A stretch of 6,051 nucleotides of DNA, taken from Bacteroidales bacterium UBA3856 (GTDB lineage Bacteria > Bacteroidota > Bacteroidia > Bacteroidales > UBA932). The DNA lies in assembly GCA_002392525.1 (NCBI GenBank), contig DGHE01000061.1, positions 1,653 to 7,703 on the forward strand, in the 5' to 3' direction. Position 1 is the stretch's first letter. Each line of letters opens with the position of its first letter. Positions 5,826-6,051 of the stretch are shown here, one piece after another. The translations under genes and the position numbers were made by a program. The notes under the pieces are model-generated. The model was given only the letters and a program-made list of their open reading frames with translations, did no database searches and had not been told where the DNA came from.

Positions 5826-6051
5826 ATGCCTCAACTGTACCTTATCCTCATTCTGGTGGCCGTGGTATTCGTTACCCTGTCGGCCATCCTCAAGCGCTAT
5901 CGCCGCTGCCCCTCGGACAAGATCCTTGTCATCTACGGTAAGACTGGCCGCAATGCCGGCGGTTCCATCTCATCGGCCCGCTGCGTACATGGCGGCGCCG
6001 CCTTCATCTGGCCTGTGTTCCAGGACTATGCCTTCCTGGACCTCAAGCCCA
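5826..6051 (+). CDS. Flotillin-family SPFH protein (partial, N-terminus only)
   Basis: The first 75 codons of a flotillin-like protein are visible before the right edge. Residues 3-22 form one hydrophobic membrane anchor (LYLILILVAVVFVTLSAIL), followed by KRYRRCPSDKILVIYGK (23-39) and SSARCVHGGAAFIWPVFQDYAFLDLKP (49-75), which is the typical start of the SPFH domain in bacterial flotillins. Flotillins oligomerise at the membrane and scaffold microdomains. The ATG lies 2 nt after the stop of the NfeD-like gene, so the two form an operon from the promoter at 5159-5188. The rest of the SPFH domain and the coiled-coil region lie outside the window. Confidence 0.92.
   Translation, partial: MPQLYLILILVAVVFVTLSAILKRYRRCPSDKILVIYGKTGRNAGGSISSARCVHGGAAFIWPVFQDYAFLDLKP

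Overview
The window looks like the chromosome of a Bacteroidales (Bacteroidota) bacterium with a high-GC genome. Three things support this. The DUF4290 protein family is, to my knowledge, restricted to Bacteroidota. Two promoters match the Bacteroidota sigma pattern (TTG, 19-20 nt, TAnnTTTG). No strong Shine-Dalgarno sequences precede the genes. I cannot resolve the family or genus.

Layout, left to right. Positions 1-3496 hold a leftward operon. Its promoter (3466-3496) drives a 995-residue AddA/RecB-type helicase-nuclease (472-3459), followed 13 nt later by a DUF4290 gene (start at 458, cut by the window edge). Positions 3501-3602 are a GC-rich, repeat-bearing block with no gene. Positions 3620-4966 are a probable mobile element. 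It consists of a leftward Y1/HUH transposase gene of the REP-associated (RAYT) type (3721-4677), bounded on both sides by copies of a ~113-bp nested palindrome in the same orientation. Three further perfect hairpins lie between the gene start and the upstream palindrome. Positions 5000-5092 hold a second GC-rich block, built on a 12-bp tandem repeat. A promoter at 5159-5188 then drives a rightward NfeD-like membrane protein (5215-5823). A flotillin/SPFH gene begins 2 nt after its stop codon (5826) and runs off the right edge.

How the parts work together. The helicase-nuclease is expected to process DNA double-strand breaks with an AddB-type partner, which is not in this window. The NfeD-like protein and flotillin form a known two-gene membrane-organisation module. 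The two operons diverge, and the transposase element with its GC-rich flanks sits between them.

The most interesting part is the element. Its two end palindromes align without gaps over ~117 bp (constant offset of 1229). The inner and outer stem arms are conserved, while the spacers between them have diverged. Each copy's inner and outer stems share one dyad centre. Two same-orientation hairpins around a Y1 transposase is the arrangement used by IS200/IS605-type single-strand transposition. The nested two-stem architecture is not one I can match to a named element.
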